Assembly: GCA_019614645.1 (NCBI GenBank)
Contig: JABWDB010000005.1
Coordinates: forward strand, 1,272,001-1,336,000
From: Stratiolaelaps scimitus
Taxonomy: Eukaryota > Arthropoda > Arachnida > Mesostigmata > Laelapidae
Direction of reading: 5' to 3'
Length of the DNA stretch: 64,000 bases
A program made the position numbers and the translations under genes. This document shows positions 50,084 through 64,000 of this stretch, piece after piece (position 1 is the stretch's first letter; each line of letters begins with the position of its first letter). The notes under the pieces were generated by a model. That model saw only the letters and a list, made by a program, of their open reading frames with translations. It made no database searches and was not told where the DNA came from.

Positions 50084-51297
50084 ATGAATGAATATATGTT
50101 CAACATCCCGTAATATCGGCCACAGCTTCCTAAGTAAAGTGAGAGTAAGATATGCAGGACGGCTATGATGGCGTCATTCATTCCAAAGACTCTGCCCAAT
50201 GCTGAAGTCCGACTAGACGATGAATCCGTCCTATCAGCTCAACACACTCGAATAGTATGCATTATCCGGTTGTGATCCCTTAATGTCTCATTGTTGCCAG
50301 TAAATCGTTTTACTTTATTTGCTTTGTCGCAAACGAGTCCCCCTCCGCCTCCACCCCCAAGTGCTACTTCCCGGTAAATGCTCACCGTAAATTCGCCAGT
50401 CGGATACCCATCGACCGAATTCGACAGACCGAGACAGCGAGAGAGAGACCTGATGAGACCCGCCAACCGCGGTCTCGATCTGAACGACGGCGGGGTGAGC
50501 TGCCTCGTCTGTTACGTACGTCCTAAAACGTTGAACCTCTTCCCTCTCTCTCTCTGCTAAAACGCCCGAATTTCCCATTTGACTGCGATTTAGGACTCGT
50601 ACACAGCTGAATAGCCATGCAGGGGCTCGCAGTAGTGGTGGCGCAGAACGTCAATGGTTTTCTTGTCTGTTTGCTTGTTTATATCTGAAGCTGTCGTCTC
50701 TGTTCTCATCAATGGTGTTCTTGTTTCGTCTTCTAATGGACATTGCTCCGCACCGCTGCCGAATTTGTCGCTCAATTTGTTGTTTATCAAATGTATCATG
50801 TTGTGTTCATGCATGTACGATTATCATCATTGCCACCATGCACGCGTGTCTTGTTGTACAAGGATGTAGCGAGATATCTCACTCAATCATTCGCTGGACA
50901 TCGTCATCCTCGACCAGATCAGCACTACCTTGACGTTAGTAAAGGTCCATTTATGGCTTGCCCATCCATTCGACCGTTGGTCAGTCCACTTACTGCCCAC
51001 CTGGCCTGTTGCTGTATGCATGGTACCTGTTGCATTTTACTGGGCAATTATATATATATATAGATTGTGATAGATCATTCTCATTATCGTTATTATAATC
51101 AGTCAGCGTAAGTCATCGTCATAATTGTTTTATGACCACTATTATGGTATAATCATCATTATCATATTCATGATGTATAATGATAATAATTAATGATTAG
51201 TCACGGCGGTGCGTGAGTCTGCCCTCAACAATCTATGGTGAACTGCAGTTTGCGTTGGTAATCTTCTCATCATCTATTGTTGTATTTGTCAACGATG

Positions 51298-51335
<38 letters not shown>

Positions 51336-54300
51336 GTATATGGAATTTGCAACAGACAAAAATTTTAAATATCTCTTTTGTCAATATCACCATATGACCA
51401 GCATTATCAGTGTAGTCATGATCAACATTGCCGGTGTTATATGGCGTCTTTTCCTCAACTTGTTTGCTTTTGTTGTTGTTGTTGTATAGGATTGGTAGCA
51501 GGTCATATACTTTTCGTATGCCGATCCTCTCATACTCTAGCCTCCATCAGTCATACGCTTGAGACTGTTCCCTTGTTAATTAGTAGCAATTTGCATGTGG
51601 CCTCTGCCTCCCTCGAGTGTAACGCCGACGTGAGCGAAATCGCCGACGACCATCGTTCGATTATCGCCGGGTCGAGCGAGCACCTTGCCCCGCTGGGTGG
51701 CCGCGTCCACACAGATTAGCTGGGAGAGTGTTCGCCGCTCAGAGATCGGTTACTCGACGCTCTGGTAGGCGGCCAGAATGAAAAACGCCTGTTTAATAAA
51801 GAAGTGGGCGTTACACGATCCCCTTCAACCTTGCAGCGCCGACCCAACCATCATCGAGTGTGGGGACAATGTGATCAATTGTTATCGAAGTCGCTTGCAT
51901 GCCTCACCTTCTATGCTTGTGTGCATACACGTGCAGTGTAATGATCGACGTCGATGTCGGTTGCTGTTGCAAGCTGACAATTTTGTTCGTGACACATTTC
52001 CAATGAGACGTCGTCAACTGGCTAACTACTACACAGCTATGGGGACCTGCACTCACTCGCTGACGATATCCATCGTTATGTTTAAGCTCATTATCGAGAT
52101 TTGAAGACGTCGACGTCACCTACACATGATCAAATTTAACGCAACAAATTTTACAGCACCATCGTCGCTTCTCGTTGCGAGCTTAGATGAAGCCCAAGTT
52201 TTCGGCGACAGAACTCGAAAAACCGATTCACTCTCTCCCCCTCCCGCTATCGTCGCTAAGTGTTGGGTGACATCCTGAATGGCTGTCAAAACAGCTGGCC
52301 CGATCGGTCAAGGAACGTCAACAAAAAGCACAACGTTCTTGCTCCTAATTCGAATCTCATCGAGGGTCAACCGCGACATCGAACGAATTGCAATTCATTC
52401 GTCCCTCGTCCATCTCGATGGCAACAACACCCGCTGTTGCAGTCAACAACAATCAATCCGCACATATTCAACGAGAAGAAGCAATTGCTCCTATCACACG
52501 TTTCTTCATCATTGTCAATCAATCAATCAACGAGTTATCGACACAAATGTCGCCTGTTAGATATATATATATATATATATATATATTGATGCTAGTCATG
52601 TGTACAGAGTCACATACGCGTATTGACTATATTACGGTATACAGTAATAATGTTGTTGTGGCACTAATAATCATTATAATTCTCATGTCTCTTTGCATCA
52701 TATCATGCGTCGTAATACTCTATCATGTATTTAAGTGTAGCTGTGTATGGTTGTGTATCATTATGTATCATGCCCATGACGGTACACAGTCGTCAGATAA
52801 GAGTACGCTACCTAGTAGCAGTAATGGTCATATCTTTGCCTTGCGACGTGACGTCCCGACATCAACATCAGTATTCGAGCGCTCCAATGAAGGCGCGCCA
52901 CATCTGGGGATTTGGGGAGGCCAGTTGGCGCGAGGGGACTGAATGATCATAGCTCAGGAGCGAATTGACTACTACGACCGCTGATCTCTCAGCACTGCCG
53001 GGTGCCGCCCTTCCAGTCATCCTTCATCGACGAACTTTGAATGCCAAACAACAGAATCGTTCCGTTTCGCTCACAGCCGGAGGGGAGGGTTCGCGGGCTT
53101 AGGGGTCCGTCGGTACCAAAATCGATTTAGCAAAATAGAGTCGCACAAACATATTCAAACGATGAGAGCGCCGTCCCTGCCCGAGGAAAAGAGCCGATTT
53201 GGAAAAAGACGTTCGGCATTACCGGGTGGGGTGCACATTGCTGGTGTCACCATAATCGTTCATGGCATGCTTCACCACGACTTTTACAGTACGTGCTTAT
53301 CGCAGCTGGGGTACGCCTCGATGTAGCTTGAAAGCGGATATAGATGAGGAAGCAATTTCAGTATCGACAGGTCGAACCCACAACGCTCTAGCCGATCTCG
53401 GGCGGAATGGCGTAGAATGAGCTTGTCGGAGTTGGCAAATTTTGGGCATGGGGAAGGCCCGTTCTGTTTGAGGGGAGAACTCCCTTTGGAAACGATTCCT
53501 TGCGTCGCGGGGGGACGGGGGCGAACGAAAATTTGCCTCACGGGGAGGCAAATTCGGTTAAGCGTCCGCCTGAGGGAGATTGGCTAGCATCGTATAGCTA
53601 AGGCCCAGTAAAAACAATCTGATGATTCATGCCCTGTCGCGTGGGAGTTCGGCCTGAATTGCTCGGCTCGATATCGTCGATACTCGCCCCCAATGTCATT
53701 TACACTCTACCCAGCGTGAGAAGCATACCGCGCCCTCCCAAAAACCTATCTCGCACCCCCGTAGACGCCATACACGCGCCGTGAGTTGACAGCTGCACCA
53801 TAATCCCGAACCGCAATCGGTGGACCGCATGCAACGTTTACTCCGTTGCCGATTTCGCCAGGCCGTCTGCTAACCGTCGCCGGTGGCGCCCGGACCCTCG
53901 CAGCCGAACAGGTTCGCGACTGTCACGGACGGTCGTCTCAACGCCCCCGAGTTGCAGTTGCTGCGGGATCGTTCGAGGCGGCACCACATCCCGTAAAGGC
54001 ACACACCCCTCTTCCTTTCGTAGTGTACACCTATTTTCGTGCCTCGTGTTGTGATCTTACAATATCATTTCGCCTGCAGTTTCCGTTGTCCCTGCTAAAC
54101 AGGCCGTGCTAGCAATCACCCCCATACTGCCTTCGTTGCACGCACTTGGCGGTGTGCTCGAACGTTTCCCGGGGGGGGGAGGGGGAGATGGGAGGTTCAC
54201 AGAAGCGGCATATCTTTTCTTTTTTTTTTTTTGGTTACCCCAAGGGTGTCACCCCCGCGGCGCTATCCGCCCCGCTGTCCACGACGGCCTCACTCGATAT

Positions 54301-56253
54301 CACTCGAGACTGATTAGCAATTGTAGTTGTTGTTATTGTTGTTGTTGTTGTACCAGCAGCAGCAATGGACAGGAAATGTTTGTCAGCATGATTCGTATTG
54401 TAGAAATGTTAGGACCACCATAAAAATATCCTTCTCGTCCTTATCAGTATTATCGCTCAACAAGCGCGCATGCATACTCTCGCATGACCCGGGGGGAGGA
54501 AGCACGTCTCTCATCAGCTTGCTGGCAATCCCATCAGGCATACACAATAGAGTGATTTCTCTCTCAACCTTTGTTCCTCTTAGCTTCGCGCCCTCGTCAC
54601 TTGGGGAATTGAATTCCTCTCCTTCATGGCCACAGCGCCAGATACGCCCATGTCACGCTCATTAGTAGAACGTACTTATTCGTCACACCAACATGATTAT
54701 TTTTATTATTATTATCGTTATTATTAGTATCATTAGTAATGTTAATATCGTAATTAGTTATCATCGTATCATCACATTCGAATAATTATCAGAATCTTTC
54801 GCCCTTGCTCAACGCTTGTTTTGTCATTAAAAGCTATCATCAATCGGCATTATCAATGATCATTCCATATCATTTTGTCGCTCTCAGCATGTTGGAGACG
54901 CGAGGGCAATCGTCCTGAATCGTCTATCACCATTCAAACCTGTCTACGGTCCTGGAAATACATGGCCAACACACAGGCCAGTATCTCATGATTGGTCAAT
55001 CAACCAACTAACCACCCGCCAACCAACCGATGATCGATCAATTACCTAATCAATCAATCAATCAATTAACCAACGGACTCATCTCCATTCATCATGATCG
55101 GTGTCTCCTACTCACTGTTGGTATCTTCTTCCGCTGCTTCCCATCTGTATAAAATGATCACAGTTCGCTCAATTGTGTCGTGTTTGTTATGCGTCATTGT
55201 TGGATTGAGAGTGAATTAAAATTAGAAGTATCTGTCGGTGAATACCAATGACTGTGTCTGCATTTGTCGATGATCGTGAATTGCTGGGCGAGATGCTGGA
55301 TGAATATGATTGTGTTCGGTATGGGATGACGACGACCCGCCGAGGGTCCGATGATGTCACTAAGAGCAGCTTTCTATAGGAGATTTGATTTGGCGAAAGA
55401 GTACGGTGTACGTATGAGGTTTGCCTTCTGAAAGTTAAATACAAAACGGCGAATAATTATCGCTTAGGGTTCGTATTCCGGCCGTGTCAAGCGGCATCAG
55501 TATGAGACAGTGTATGGTGTAGCTGATAGATGTTTCATCTTCTTCGATGGGGCTGCCCTGGAAATCACGAATAACAGACACGATTCGTGATTTGCCGGCA
55601 TGATTGCCAGAAGTCGTGCTTCGCTGGGATAAGATTATGGGTGTCCTGCCACAGGTCATATCCGTGCGTATGCTGGAGAACGTCCGGGTAACTCTATATC
55701 ATAATAGACCGGAACAGCCGACGGAGTTCGTCGAAGATAGGAGGAGGCGAAGCCGATGAATAATCCCTACTCCAGGTCCGAAAACATTATCATTGCTCTC
55801 GCATGAGCCCACAGCGATTATTTTGTATCATATACAAGTGTTGTTTGCGTTGGATGATATTACTATTATTAATTATTATCATACACAATATTGACACCGA
55901 CTACAGTTGGTGGCACCCCTCGTCATAGGGTCATTTCGACTTGTGTCTACCTGATATACACGAACTAACAGTACGCGGAATATTTTACCTGAATACGAAC
56001 CTACTATATCATAAGTGTTACTCAAATTTGATGAAAGTCTGCTAGATGGTTCCATGAAAGTTTGCTGTGTGAGCCTTTAGAGGTGTGTGTGTATGTGTGT
56101 GTGTATATATCCCTCTGTATATGTTTTTATGTTTATGGGGGTCACTGTTCATAGGTTTCTTTTTCCCGAGGCCCTATCACGTCACGGCATCATCATTATC
56201 ATCATCGTGCCTTTGTTGTGGTTGTTGCTGTTGTTATTGTTGATCATATCGTA

Positions 56254-56290
<37 letters not shown>

Positions 56291-56962
56291 CAACATGCAT
56301 TTATTAGCACAGTTAGTTCCCCCTCAGTATCTCTCGATGTTTTCACGATTTCTCCTCGCACCCCCATAGCGCTCTGCTCTTTTTCTCTTGTTGGACGAGG
56401 AGCCTGTTCGTGAGTCCATTTGCTATCGTTCGCCTTCGTACGCGGGGCACGCTGATGAAGACCGTCACCCGGGGGGCCAGGGAGGGGTTGCACAAACAAC
56501 AACCTCACTCCCCTTCACCATCACTTCAATGCGTCAGTAGAATCATCACACTTATTATCTTCACACTTCGCCTGTTCACCTCCCGTCGTTCTTCGACTTG
56601 TTGCCGCTTCTGCTCTGATGGCCATCGTCGTCAGAAAGCCTGAATCACAGGGTGCAGATTATCTGGACAGGAAGAGTTCATCACATGCAACTGTTGCTGA
56701 CGTCCTCTCCGCTTCCCGCCGGCCAATGTTGTCAGCCGTCATCGCCGTACACACGTAATTAAATCCTTCGACGTCATGTGTATATAGCACGCCGTGATAT
56801 AGGCAGGTTATCGTTGTAGGCAGCCAGCCTGCGCATCTAGTACGGGCTGCAAAGATCCTCGGGAGCTGATGAGTGTTGGGTACCTGGAGGTCCCGGCGGC
56901 GGAGAGTCGCTGGTGAGACGCGGCGGACACGATCTCCCACGGACTCGCACGCTCAGCCCGGG

Positions 56963-57751
56963 TCATTCTTCATTGGCTCCCCAGCCGTTCTCCTTGACCA
57001 TATGAGCCAGCTCGATGATGTATTTGCCCTCCTTATATTTTTGCGATGTCTCGAAAGCATGCTCCTGCAATCCGCGAACAGGTCAATAGTGCGCAACGAC
57101 ACAGACGACGACACAATGTAGGAATTAGAAAAGTTGTTTCATTATGAAGAGATTTTGATTATAGTGCAGCTACATTCGAGGTCGCGTTACATAGAAATAA
57201 TACATATGTATGAAAAGCGAAACATATCCAATGTGATTCCTCTATGTGATTCCTCCTTTTTTTTTTTAATCGACAGTAAACTTGCATCTAATTTGCGACG
57301 TGGGGTGTCAAGGACATTGAGACAAAAACTTACAGGTCTTTGGCACAAGTCCTTCATCTATGAAACGCAATAACTAGCAAGCTCGGATGATCTGTTTCAA
57401 CGGAGGATCATCGGTGTTCTACATAGGCGTATCACTTACGTATTTCCAACCAAGCGTGGTTTTACAGGACTCGCAGTGGATGTCCGCAACGGCATGCAGA
57501 CCCGTCAAGAGGAATCGCTCCTCCGCGGGTCCACAGCCGATATTTACCACCGAGTTAAATAGATAGGCCCTACCTTGACTCCCCTGAGACACAGTCGATT
57601 AAGAGTAACATGGAACACACAACAACAGACGACCCCAATGAATTAGGTTCATTGTTGAATCAGCAGTAGATGTGTTAGTGGCAATGTCCATGTTTCGCGA
57701 TGGATCGCACTTTTGGTCACCGTGATTTCTCTTCGTATATATTATATACTT

Positions 57752-57804
<53 letters not shown>

Positions 57805-57996
57805 CGTATTATAATCGGTGCTTGAAATTCGTTACTTGTCGCATCAGTTGTATTCTACAGTGTATAATCGTTGATGGAGACCTACCTGGAACGACTTCGA
57901 GATGAGCTCGTCATGGCTGGCGAGGTGCGCCCGACAGTGAATACACGAGTATGTTCTGTGGCAGTGCGTCAGGTACTCGTTGAACGTTTTCACCAT
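56963..57996 (-). CDS. Yippee-like zinc-binding protein (YPEL1-4 type), 3 coding exons
   Basis: Member of the highly conserved yippee family: small zinc-binding proteins with a Mis18/cereblon-like fold, reported at the nucleolus, centrosome and mitotic apparatus. Exons: 57996-57886, 57583-57440, 57064-56963, all phase 0, giving 118 aa plus TGA (family 117-121). The zinc ligands fit C-X2-C-X52-C-X2-C exactly: Cys18/Cys21 (CIHC) and Cys74/Cys77 (CESC). Other family blocks are [50 protein letters not shown] and [14 protein letters not shown]. The Met of MVKTFNEYL is chosen because it is the first ATG in frame and matches family starts; a long open 5' stretch precedes it. Donors are GTAGGT and GTAAGT. 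It belongs to the YPEL1-4 group rather than YPEL5 by sequence feel; the exact paralogue cannot be fixed here. Confidence 0.96.
57754..57801. repeat. (TA)n tract in the yippee-like gene
   Basis: About 48 bp of AT dinucleotide in the intron between coding exons 1 and 2 of the yippee-like gene. Confidence 0.9.
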
Positions 57997-60900
57997 TTTT
58001 GGCGACACAGTTGAGCTATCGACCTCGCGGCTGTGTAGTTTCAAGCGATCGGTGATGAAATGTAAGCAGACACATAGGGCGTAATGTTAGCCGTTATAAT
58101 CATTGGCTACGATATACACCCTTATCATTCCCATAGTATTATAACTATATATACATATATATACTTGGAAGTTTTGCAACCATATAGGGGACTAACCACA
58201 CAGGCTATATATATATATATATATAGAATAACGAATAGCAGCACCCTATACGAGTTCGTATGGCGCCATAGTGAAACAGTCTATACCAAAGCGGTAGCAT
58301 AGCAAAACATTGATCTAACCTAATGCTCTGTATCCGCGCTGGCCTCCACCTCTCGGAGCTGACACAGCTACCTAGTCCCACTGTGAGCGAGAAGGCTCTC
58401 CAAATTTCTGAGGCCATTGTGTACGATGTGGCTCTATGTCCCTATCGTCCGATTCGTGACTCTTCAACGTCCAACCGCTTCGACGCCCCCGTCGAAATCG
58501 GCTTTCCAGCACCCACTGCTGTTTCACTGCTTTCACTGTCTCTCCGCCTCTGTAGCAGGTTCTCGACAGGTGTTGGACAAGGCTGACAAGCTAATGTATG
58601 TCGTGTACGCGTGTCGGATAGCGGCGAGGTCAGATCAATCGCGACGAAGGTGTTGTCGTCATCGGAGAAAGGCACAGAGAAGATCACAGGATCGAACTGA
58701 TGGGTCTGAACAAGGAAGTCGTGAGCAAGAAGAGGGGCTCCTCTCGACGATGAGATGCGGCCATCTTTTGTGTGTTCGCTCGTATGCCTGATAACGGTCA
58801 TCGGGCGGGATCAGACGTCGAGACAAACCGACAGAGGAGAACAACAAACAAATACAAGGAAATACATCACAGCGACAGCGTTAAATAACGACAACGAAAC
58901 ACCGATTACGTCGGCGGAGGCTGGATGGGACGAGATCGAGCGACAGCTCGCGCTTCTGCCGAGTTTCGTCCATTCGGCGAAACGCGATTTCTACCTACAT
59001 GACACCAATACGCACATTGGGAGATTGATGCGTCAACTTTCTGCTGTGCCAATCAAACCGAATCTACTGCACTAGGGTATCCCTACGGTGTGGAGCGTCC
59101 GGGGAGGTTAGTACCGACACATTTGGCCCCTATGCGAATAAAACGCCTCGACGCGTTCCAGGGAAGAGCGACTGCCAAGTGGCAGTAAAGCGTTGAACGC
59201 TGATACATATCCAAGCGTCTGATTGTTTGGACTCATCTCGACCGTGGCTACAGCGGCTGAGCGAATATATTCGGTAGGCGTTCGCTTGATCTGAGAATTT
59301 TTACGAGGAGGGGTGTTGCCATGCGAACATGCCCACACACAGTGGGGCGCCTCGCATGGTTTCAACACGGGTTAGTACATGAAGCAGGTTAGAACCTGCT
59401 GGTTCGAGACCTGAGATTGTACGCCTACGCTGTTTACGCACCCTTATCTCGGTGTCGTTGTAATTTCCTCTATTTTTATCGCCGCCTCTCTCTCCTTGCG
59501 AGACGTTCTCATTTACACGTCTATCTGTAGCCAGGTGAAACTCTGACACAATATGACTTTCATATGCCATGCATCGCACGAAATTGGGCATGCCCATCTA
59601 TCGACAGGTCTCAAACGATTCACGCAGATCACAATATCCCTCACTGCGTTCGTGCGTGTGCGTGTGTGTGTGGTGTGCATTTGTCATTATTGTCATTATA
59701 ATAGCAATGATGGATGCCGCTGTATCCACCATGTTCATCTTGATACAGTTTCCTATATGTGAATATGATTGGGACGCCTATCGGCGATAACGATTGACTA
59801 TGCTTTCGAGCATGCTACCGAGATGGAATTGTCTTGTCTGCGGCCACCAGCCCTCTTGGGATATGGCGAAAAGCTATCGGCATAGAAACGTATTCGAAAG
59901 GATTCTCACATAAAAGCCCAACTCCCAAAGTGCGCGCCGCGTCGCAGGAGATGCAAAGGTGACAATAAAAAACATGACACAGGGAAGCCCACACAGCGAT
60001 TTTGCTTGTTAGTGATGATGGTTTAGTTAGTGATGATTACGTTGTTGGTCGTCGGAGATTGGCCGCTTGGCCGATATCGATCAGACGCTCCGCACCGGCA
60101 CCCCTCTGGGGCGCTGCAGCGATTCCTTCCTCAATGGCGGCTGGTTCGGTCTGTCCAGAGACGGTTGACGGCGACGCCACGCAAGAAGTGCGAGGAGTCG
60201 ATAGCAAGGTCAAAGCATCGTACGCGATCAGCTCGTCCGCGTGCAGAAGATGCTGGTGAGGGTCTCCACCGCCGCTAGAGATCGGGACACCGTGATCTGA
60301 TGCTGACGTCGACTCAGCTAGTCTCAGCGATCGCCGTCCTCAGCCAACTGTAAACGAAGCAAACGGAAACACAGCAACAGTTAACTATGATGATGATATA
60401 ACAGGTTGATATTAAAGCCGAACGGAAACGATATCTATTATACATATGATCGTGATGCGGAACAATGAGAACAAGACCCTGATGTGCACGGATGAAAGAC
60501 TCAAGCGCACGGGGAAAATCAGTCAGCCACTGGGAATTATTTGTATTCGCATTTGTGTTACGGATAATGAGAGAACATGCGGTATTGTTGCACTGTTCTG
60601 GAAAAAGGAAATACGATTCTGTCCACGTAGGCCGAGTCTCTCGCTTGCTTCGTTCGTGTCTGTCTCAACAAGGTAGATATGTGTGTGCCTTGAGCATGGA
60701 TCTAGTTTTCGTTCATTTTAATCAAGTTCGTTAGATGACTCGCGTACAATGCATGTGTTGCACCGCTGGACTGACCACCAGTGCGCGAAACGCCACCAGC
60801 TACAGAATGTTTTCATAAGAAGAGGACCGATATCGCTCCTCGAATACGTGCGGGGTGTACTCCGAATAGTGCGCCAATGCTAGTCATTGTAATAGTAGCC

Positions 60901-61150
60901 GGTAGAATGTATTAGCTGGAACAAGTCCGACTGGCATCTATGTACGAGCGAGCATCCACTGAGCATTGCGCCAGTGAATGCAAGGGTTTACACTTTATTT
61001 GAGATACCTACGACCACTTCAATTTGTTCATCCACTCTCGTGCTATCGGTGTTATCGCCAGCTGCATATATATATATATATAATATATATAAATTTGAGA
61101 CCCATGAAGTGACACATATGTACTTAACATGAGTGATTAAATACAGAAAG

Positions 61151-61184
<34 letters not shown>

Positions 61185-61829
61185 ACAATAGCACAAAACA
61201 CTGCTGCTAATGTAGAAAATGTAATAAGAAGATGAAAAATGTGATAGCAGTCACATCAGCATGGTCGGCCACAGCGAAGTGTAGCAGTACATGGAAGGAC
61301 CCGCGAGTGGCGTATGCCCGCTAACACCGGTGGCGTCAACGGGGATGCCGTTGTCTGATCATCTGCCAGTCACATCAGCCCAAAGGATAACCCCGCTAGT
61401 ACCAGGTAGTCAGCCGCTTCGTCGTGGGTCAGTCAGCGAGTCACAACACGCCACGGCGTGATGTCCTTTCCCAGAAACGGCCTCTAGCTATATCAGAGTG
61501 CACCGGACTGGGCAGATCTGTAGATACGCACATACGTTTTATACATACATACCCTCTAACTTTCTCTCTCTCATGTGCTTAACGGGTGGCTGCGGCAGTT
61601 CGTTGGCAACAACCTCTGCTTCCTGCTACTTGCTGCTTAAGCAATGACAGTGGATGGATCAGATGGTATCGTGCACCACCGTTGACAGCCAGCATCAGCA
61701 TCACTGTCCGGTCGGGCGTGAACTTGGGCTATCGTCGTCACATTGTAATGCCGAGCTACGCGCGGGGTCAATAATCAAGTGTCACCGATAGACGGACTTT
61801 TGAAAGCTGAGTGGATGTGTCATTATTAA

Positions 61830-61917
<88 letters not shown>

Positions 61918-64000
61918 GTTTATGTTATTTAAATATCCCCGGTCAGCTGCTGGTAAATAAATAACTAGCAGTTATAATGCAGATGTCGCCTAGTAGGACT
62001 CTGTACGAAGCACTTCGGCGAGTCAGATTGTGCCCCAAGGGAGGTCGAGACGACCTTTCGTTGGCCAAAATTAAAATTCGCCTGGTCCTTAACAGAATCT
62101 GCATAACTAGCTCCCCTGCCAGCTTTGAGCGAAAATAGGTGCTGCACACCCACGATTTGGTTTTGGATGAACCTCTTCAGCCATGACACTGTAGAAACGT
62201 TTCGAAAACGGTATTTATCACAGAACATAAATACAATACCTTCCGTAGGTATAGTGAATAAAAATGCGTGTTCGCAAGACGGCCAATCGCTAATTACCAA
62301 TTGCATATCTACCCCGCATTAATTGTGATGTTCGCGCACCATGACTCACAATCACCACTGACGGCACCGGCGATTGTTAACGCCAACCCTTATCGACGAA
62401 GAAATAAAAAGTTACAATGTACATCGCGTCCAACCACAAGCTGGCTACAGCCACAGTAGACTGGCCGAACAACAATGTTGTCGTCGAATGTTAACATCCA
62501 GGAAGCAAAAACGGCACGGGTCGCTTCACACAACGGAGTTGTATATCTGTAGGCAGAGGAAACGGGTGACGTCGAACAGGGTGCGCATCGGGAGTGCGCA
62601 ACGTTCGTCATTGTGATGCTGTTGGTTAGCCAACATCAGCAGCAGATATCAGGCAGGTATCTGATAAACTGAGGAACACACCCTTCCAAAATAGCTCCCC
62701 CTAAATGCTATTCTGTGTTAGGTTCATACGGGCGAAATTCAAGCTCTCGTAAAAAGTCTTCCGAGAGACATACAATACACACACACACACACAAATACAT
62801 TGCAGCGCGTTCTTCCCCTGGCTGACTATTGGTGAAACAATTTCCGCCGCAACACAGCTGACAGCACCGGACTCCTTCGCAGGTCGATTTCGAGCGTCTC
62901 GATCACTTACAGCCCTGATCTAGCTTTTGGACAATCAGGATCTGACTCCTGTTCCAGCGCCTCTCTGTCGCGCTTGCTGCGCCAGGTAAATGGTGACTGG
63001 CGTATCCAGATCTTCACACAGGTTTTTGATACAATTACGTTCAGGAGTTATTTGACATTGCATATTATGGAAGGAAAGCTTCTGCTTAGAGGAAAAAATT
63101 CAATAAGCACACACTGTTTCGTTGGCGCGTTGGGGCTTCGAACGACACAAATTATTTTGTGGCAGCCACTTCCCTCGAACAACAAAATGAGCTCGCTCTG
63201 GCGAGAGTTCATTCTAAAACTATATATATATATATATATTACACGCGATCGAATATCAGAGCATCGCCTAAGCAGTTAACACAACGTTGCCAAGCGGTTC
63301 GAAAATGCCTCATAGTCTTAATTCGATGATTAGTCCTCACCTGCCTGTCCAGATATTGTCCCAAAAAATGCTAACGCACACTCGGAAGTCAGCACACAAA
63401 TGTGTTCTATTTCCCGCGCCGCTTCGACGAATGACCTATAGTCTTAGCTTTTAAGGCCTGCGGCCGCCACAGCCGCGACCGCCACCGCTCTGGCAAATGA
63501 TGAGCTCTCACCAGTCGTCCAGTCCATACGCGACCGTGGCGAATTTACTGCACGGGCCGCCGTTCGTGCTGCTGCTGCTGCTGTTGCCCGGTGGCGTCAC
63601 CATCAAACGCTATAGCAATGCTGCACCTTTCCATTCCTGTCTTGAACGATGTCACTACGCTCCGCTCGATGCTAAGCCGCTCTCCCAATTGTCACTGCGC
63701 AAATACCGCCAAGAGTCGACCATCACCGAGGGAGAACGCACGTGCGCGCTCTTGGCATCGCCAGACGCCTTGCCGCCGAAGGGCCCGATCTCTGCTCGCA
63801 CTCACAGTCAGCTGGCTGTTCGCTGCGTTTGGTAGTAGTGGCCAGTGGTGAGGTGGGCTGGCGAGAACATCGTGGCTATATTTATTATAGAACCATGGCA
63901 CAACAACAGAAGGAGCACAACAGGGAAAAAGAGGTATTGCGCGCCAAAAACGACGTCGCACGACAGAGCAGTGTCTGTCATCTGCCTACGGGGTGTTATT
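57997..64000. other. Region upstream of the yippee-like gene, no recognised exon
   Basis: Likely carries the 5' UTR and promoter of the yippee-like gene. CpG-richer stretches are at 58.4-59.0, 60.0-60.35, 61.25-61.5 and 63.4-63.85 kb. Open frames in these stretches occur on both strands at once and match nothing I know. Long TA tracts are at 61153-61182 and 61833-61914. Confidence 0.5.
61833..61914. repeat. Long perfect (AT)n tract
   Basis: About 82 bp of uninterrupted AT dinucleotide, self-complementary and able to extrude a cruciform. Confidence 0.95.

Larger units (their letters stand above)
41963..56962. other. 15 kb region without recognised genes
   Basis: Holds many TA, CT, ATT and GTT microsatellites, a possible repeat fragment at 42.48-42.68 kb, a decamer cluster at 44.88-45.24 kb, and GC-rich stretches at 46.4-46.5, 48.4-48.7, 50.4-50.6, 51.6-51.8 and 53.8-54.1 kb that could be regulatory or untranslated exons. 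Longer open frames here are simple-repeat or composition artefacts. The end next to 56963 should contain the 3' UTR of the yippee-like gene. Confidence 0.5.

Noticed and set aside
52388..52942. 184-codon plus-strand ORF
   Set aside because: Spans a (TA)n tract and AT-rich low-complexity DNA; hydrophobic runs come from ATT/ATC repeats.
63497..63835. 112-codon ORF with a poly-Leu stretch resembling a signal peptide
   Set aside because: The Leu run is a CTG repeat; the antisense strand is open too and no homologous family is recognised.

Overview
The window is nuclear DNA from an animal. It has intron-split genes with GT..AG junctions, long non-coding stretches, dozens of (TA)n microsatellites and decayed transposable elements. 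The protein details (translationally controlled tumour protein, a thioredoxin reductase ending Cys-Cys-Gly, a short mitochondrial ribosomal protein S34) suggest an arthropod. My best guess is a mite or another acarine, but that is inference. No prokaryotic operon, CRISPR array, rRNA gene or convincing tRNA gene was found.

Five protein-coding genes can be rebuilt exon by exon with reading phase kept across every junction: mitochondrial ribosomal protein S34 (minus, 7124-8820); thioredoxin reductase (plus, 19822-23201); the DEAH-box helicase DHX36/RHAU (minus, 25358-35877, 19 exons resolved, start exon missing); TCTP (plus, 37973-40901, two exons); and a yippee-like zinc-binding protein (minus, 56963-57996). 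TrxR and DHX36 converge, and DHX36 and TCTP diverge. All look like housekeeping genes. I see no shared pathway or operon-like arrangement linking them.

Region by region: 1-7.1 kb holds microsatellites and a degenerate ~135 bp tandem array. 7.1-8.8 kb is the S34 gene. 9-19.8 kb holds dispersed repeats, a 391 bp insertion with perfect 13 bp target-site duplications around a small ORF, a SINE-like copy and a few weak exon candidates. 19.8-36 kb is the TrxR/DHX36 pair; DHX36 introns carry SINEs (one with a perfect 14 bp target-site duplication) and a ~1.07 kb element with inverted termini. 38-41 kb is TCTP, followed at 41.1-41.5 kb by a large inverted repeat that encloses a second copy of the TCTP 3' end. 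42-57 kb and 58-64 kb are repeat-rich DNA without recognised genes, including a cluster of p53-site-like decamers near 45 kb.

I did not find a new multi-gene biological system. The most unusual structures are the palindrome behind TCTP, the two insertions with clear target-site duplications, the decamer cluster, and the altered motif V of DHX36.
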